This document shows, piece by piece, positions 62,390 through 64,000 of a stretch of DNA of 64,000 nucleotides (its first letter is position 1; each line of letters starts with the position of its first letter). A program made the position numbers and the translations under genes. The stretch covers positions 558,001 through 622,000 of the forward strand of contig NZ_AUAC01000003.1 in NCBI RefSeq assembly GCF_000428525.1, in the 5' to 3' direction. Source of the DNA: Hellea balneolensis DSM 19091 (GTDB lineage: Bacteria; Pseudomonadota; Alphaproteobacteria; Caulobacterales; Maricaulaceae). The notes below the pieces were generated by a model that saw only the letters and a list, made by a program, of their open reading frames with translations, ran no database searches and had not been told where the DNA came from.

Positions 62390-63327
62390 TACGCAAAGGC
62401 CTCTGCATAATGGCTTGCGCGCCAAAGCTTAAGCGCCAAGAGCCGCAATTTCATAGGTAATACCCGTAACTTAACGGCGAGCTTTAGAGCAGGGCGCATT
62501 AGCTTTTGCCCAGGCGTTTTACGCAATCTTTGCGATATTCTAAAAAGACTAAGAGTCTTAGCTATATCAGGATGCTTTTGCGTGAACCTGACATAATTAT
62601 GACCGCTTGTTTTAAAGCGTCTTAGTAATGTCTCTGTTGTTTCCAACCCAAGATGCAGGGCAGGGATGTCCGCATGAAGCAATGTGAATTTTTTCGCAAT
62701 GCGAGCCGCCCATTCACTGTCCTCCCAGCCCCAACCGCTAAATCCATCATCGAAGCCTTCAGCATTCAGAACTTCTTTCTTTACGGCAAGGTTTGAAGAG
62801 GCAACAAATTGAGGTCCTGCGGCTTGGCGCGCGGCTAAAGAAAGACAATCTGATACTTCAGAGAGGGCCCTGTGCAGCTCTTGATCCAATGTATCTGCTT
62901 TATCAGGAACAGTAAAACCGCCAAAGATAACGTCTGCGATTTTAGCGCTTATAAGAGTTGTGTAATCTGATAAAAATGCCTCAGACACTGGGCGCATATC
63001 GGCATCTAAGAATAAAACCCAATCCGCCCGAGCTTGTTCTTGCAGAGCATTTCGTGCAGCAGACCGCCCTTTATTTGTATGAGCAATCATCAGGTGTACA
63101 GCGCTGTGAGCCGACTTTACCGCTGCCGCGACTTTTGCATTGAGTTGTACATCGCCTGTGCCGTCATCATAGATAAGGATTTCCACATCTTTCCGTGTCT
63201 TCGTCTGAGAGAGCAGTGCATCTAGTAATGCAGTAGGGTCATCCCTGTAATAAGGGATGAGTACTGATAGTTTAGGTTTTGCCGGAGCTTGTTTTAAACT
63301 TTTGATATGTGTGATTTCTGTGCTCAT
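62389..63327 (-). CDS. Family 2 glycosyltransferase (second)
   Basis: 312 residues. PKLSVLIPYYRDDPTALLDA, ILIYDDGTGD, the DxD-like WVLFLDADMRPV, and GWGWEDSEWAARIAKKF, a GWGxED acceptor motif typical of galactosyl- and N-acetylgalactosaminyltransferase-like enzymes. The C-terminal 60 residues are basic and helical (RPALKLAVKLRVLPMKLRLL), perhaps for membrane contact. Its start overlaps the flippase gene (ATGA). Confidence 0.92.
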   Translation of the reverse strand: MSTEITHIKSLKQAPAKPKLSVLIPYYRDDPTALLDALLSQTKTRKDVEILIYDDGTGDVQLNAKVAAAVKSAHSAVHLMIAHTNKGRSAARNALQEQARADWVLFLDADMRPVSEAFLSDYTTLISAKIADVIFGGFTVPDKADTLDQELHRALSEVSDCLSLAARQAAGPQFVASSNLAVKKEVLNAEGFDDGFSGWGWEDSEWAARIAKKFTLLHADIPALHLGLETTETLLRRFKTSGHNYVRFTQKHPDIAKTLSLFRISQRLRKTPGQKLMRPALKLAVKLRVLPMKLRLLALKLWRASHYAEAFA

Positions 63328-63998
63328 GCGGATACAGCCTTTAAACGGCGCTTTTCTAGCAGACCCAAGACGAAACTGCGTGAGTTAGCGGCGTTAATAG
63401 CCATTGACACAACGCCATATGCCATTGCGCCAATTGACGCTTTAATCATCAAGACTACAAAGTCAGGTATATGGCTCATATCAGGCAAGGCTAGCACAGC
63501 GGCGGCCATACAGATGCAGCCAAACCCAATTTCAAAAGCGGCTCTTACTGGCAGGGGTAAGGGGTAGAATTTGCGGCCTACAGCAATAGCTAGAACAAAG
63601 CCAAGAGCATAGGAAATGACCGTCGCATATACGGCTCCCATCAGCCCATAAAGAGGAATAAGCCATAGGTTGAGCCCGATATTCAGAATAACCGGGGGTA
63701 CCATAGCCCACATGAACATGGATGTTCTGCCCGATAGCATAAAAGCTCGTTGTGCGTAGTAACTAATCAAGCCATTTAATACACCAGCAAGGGCGATAAG
63801 GGGCATTACTGTTATGGCTTCCGCTCGAACGCTTTCGCCCAAGATAAACCCAAACTCTTTTGACACTAAAGCGATGCCTGTCGCAGCAGGCATAGCAATC
63901 CAAAGTAGGGACGCGCCGTAATCCTTCATAATCTCACGAGAACGCTCAACGCCTTCTTTTTCCATAAGCGTAACAGCAATCGGTGTGGCTGCCATAGA
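63324..63998 (-). CDS. Wzx-like polysaccharide flippase, C-terminal part (5' end outside window)
   Basis: About 225 residues of the C-terminal part; the frame stays open to the right edge. Multiple membrane helices (SLLWIAMPAATGIALVSKEF, AMVPPVILNIGLNLWLIPLY, LMGAVYATVISYALGFVLAI) in the order of MOP-superfamily flippases, where PLYGLMGAVYATVISY is a recurring pattern. It would move lipid-linked repeat units across the inner membrane. ATGA overlap with the second glycosyltransferase gene. Confidence 0.85.
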   Translation of the reverse strand, partial: SMAATPIAVTLMEKEGVERSREIMKDYGASLLWIAMPAATGIALVSKEFGFILGESVRAEAITVMPLIALAGVLNGLISYYAQRAFMLSGRTSMFMWAMVPPVILNIGLNLWLIPLYGLMGAVYATVISYALGFVLAIAVGRKFYPLPLPVRAAFEIGFGCICMAAAVLALPDMSHIPDFVVLMIKASIGAMAYGVVSMAINAANSRSFVLGLLEKRRLKAVSA

Positions 63999-64000
63999 TA

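Overview
The window is a stretch of alphaproteobacterial chromosome, most probably from the Caulobacterales/Maricaulales side of the class (Hyphomonadaceae-like). This is inferred from the block ruvC-ruvA-ruvB-ybgC ... tolQ-tolR-tolA-tolB-pal-cpoB-tilS-ftsH-folP, the dnaB/alr neighbourhood, a serC-type leader RNA in front of serC-serA, and many small lipoproteins and envelope genes. GC content looks moderate. No tRNA, rRNA, CRISPR array, prophage or classical transposase gene was seen.

Layout. 0-8.6 kb: the 3' end of valS, two DUF3137 paralogues separated by a 450-bp gap that looks like a structured RNA, then a minus-strand run of seven closely spaced genes (DUF533/TerB-like, Kazal lipoprotein, cupin lipoprotein, VWA/CoxE-like, FKBP lipoprotein, methyltransferase, xthA). 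8.7-19.5 kb: a penicillin/acyl-homoserine-lactone acylase family enzyme, katG, alr, dnaB, a secreted protein of unknown role, an animal-type haem peroxidase and a YafK-type L,D-transpeptidase. 19.5-34 kb: Holliday-junction genes ruvCAB, ybgC, a four-gene insert of unknown genes, the complete Tol-Pal system with cpoB, then tilS, ftsH and folP.

34-35 kb is a small repeat-rich hot spot. A GIY-YIG nuclease gene is enclosed by perfect 31-bp inverted repeats, each of which is itself a hairpin. It is followed by a TM2-domain gene, further palindromes, and a 9-bp tandem repeat that ends directly in front of the thiD start codon. I regard the GIY-YIG unit as the best candidate for an unusual mobile or repeat-maintaining system in the window.

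35-49.7 kb: thiD, an EamA transporter, purA, serA-serC with the serC leader, a YghU-like glutathione transferase, a compact three-gene oxidoreductase operon (aldo/keto reductase, Gfo/Idh/MocA, TauD-like dioxygenase) of unknown substrate, a DsbA-like lipoprotein, an M48 protease with TPRs, and three tandem PlsC-like acyltransferases. 49.8-54.2 kb: gatC-gatA-gatB with two tiny membrane-protein genes, then a nitroreductase. 54.2-54.7 kb is an AT-rich non-coding stretch.

54.7-64 kb is an exopolysaccharide cluster: Sel1-like protein, Wza-like export protein, a Wzz/Wzc-like co-polymerase without a kinase domain but with a tyrosine/glutamine-rich tail, a Wzy/O-antigen-ligase-like protein, an acyltransferase-3, two family-2 glycosyltransferases, a NodB-type polysaccharide deacetylase, and the C-terminal part of a Wzx-like flippase cut by the right edge. 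Together these would assemble, flip, polymerise, modify and export a surface polysaccharide.
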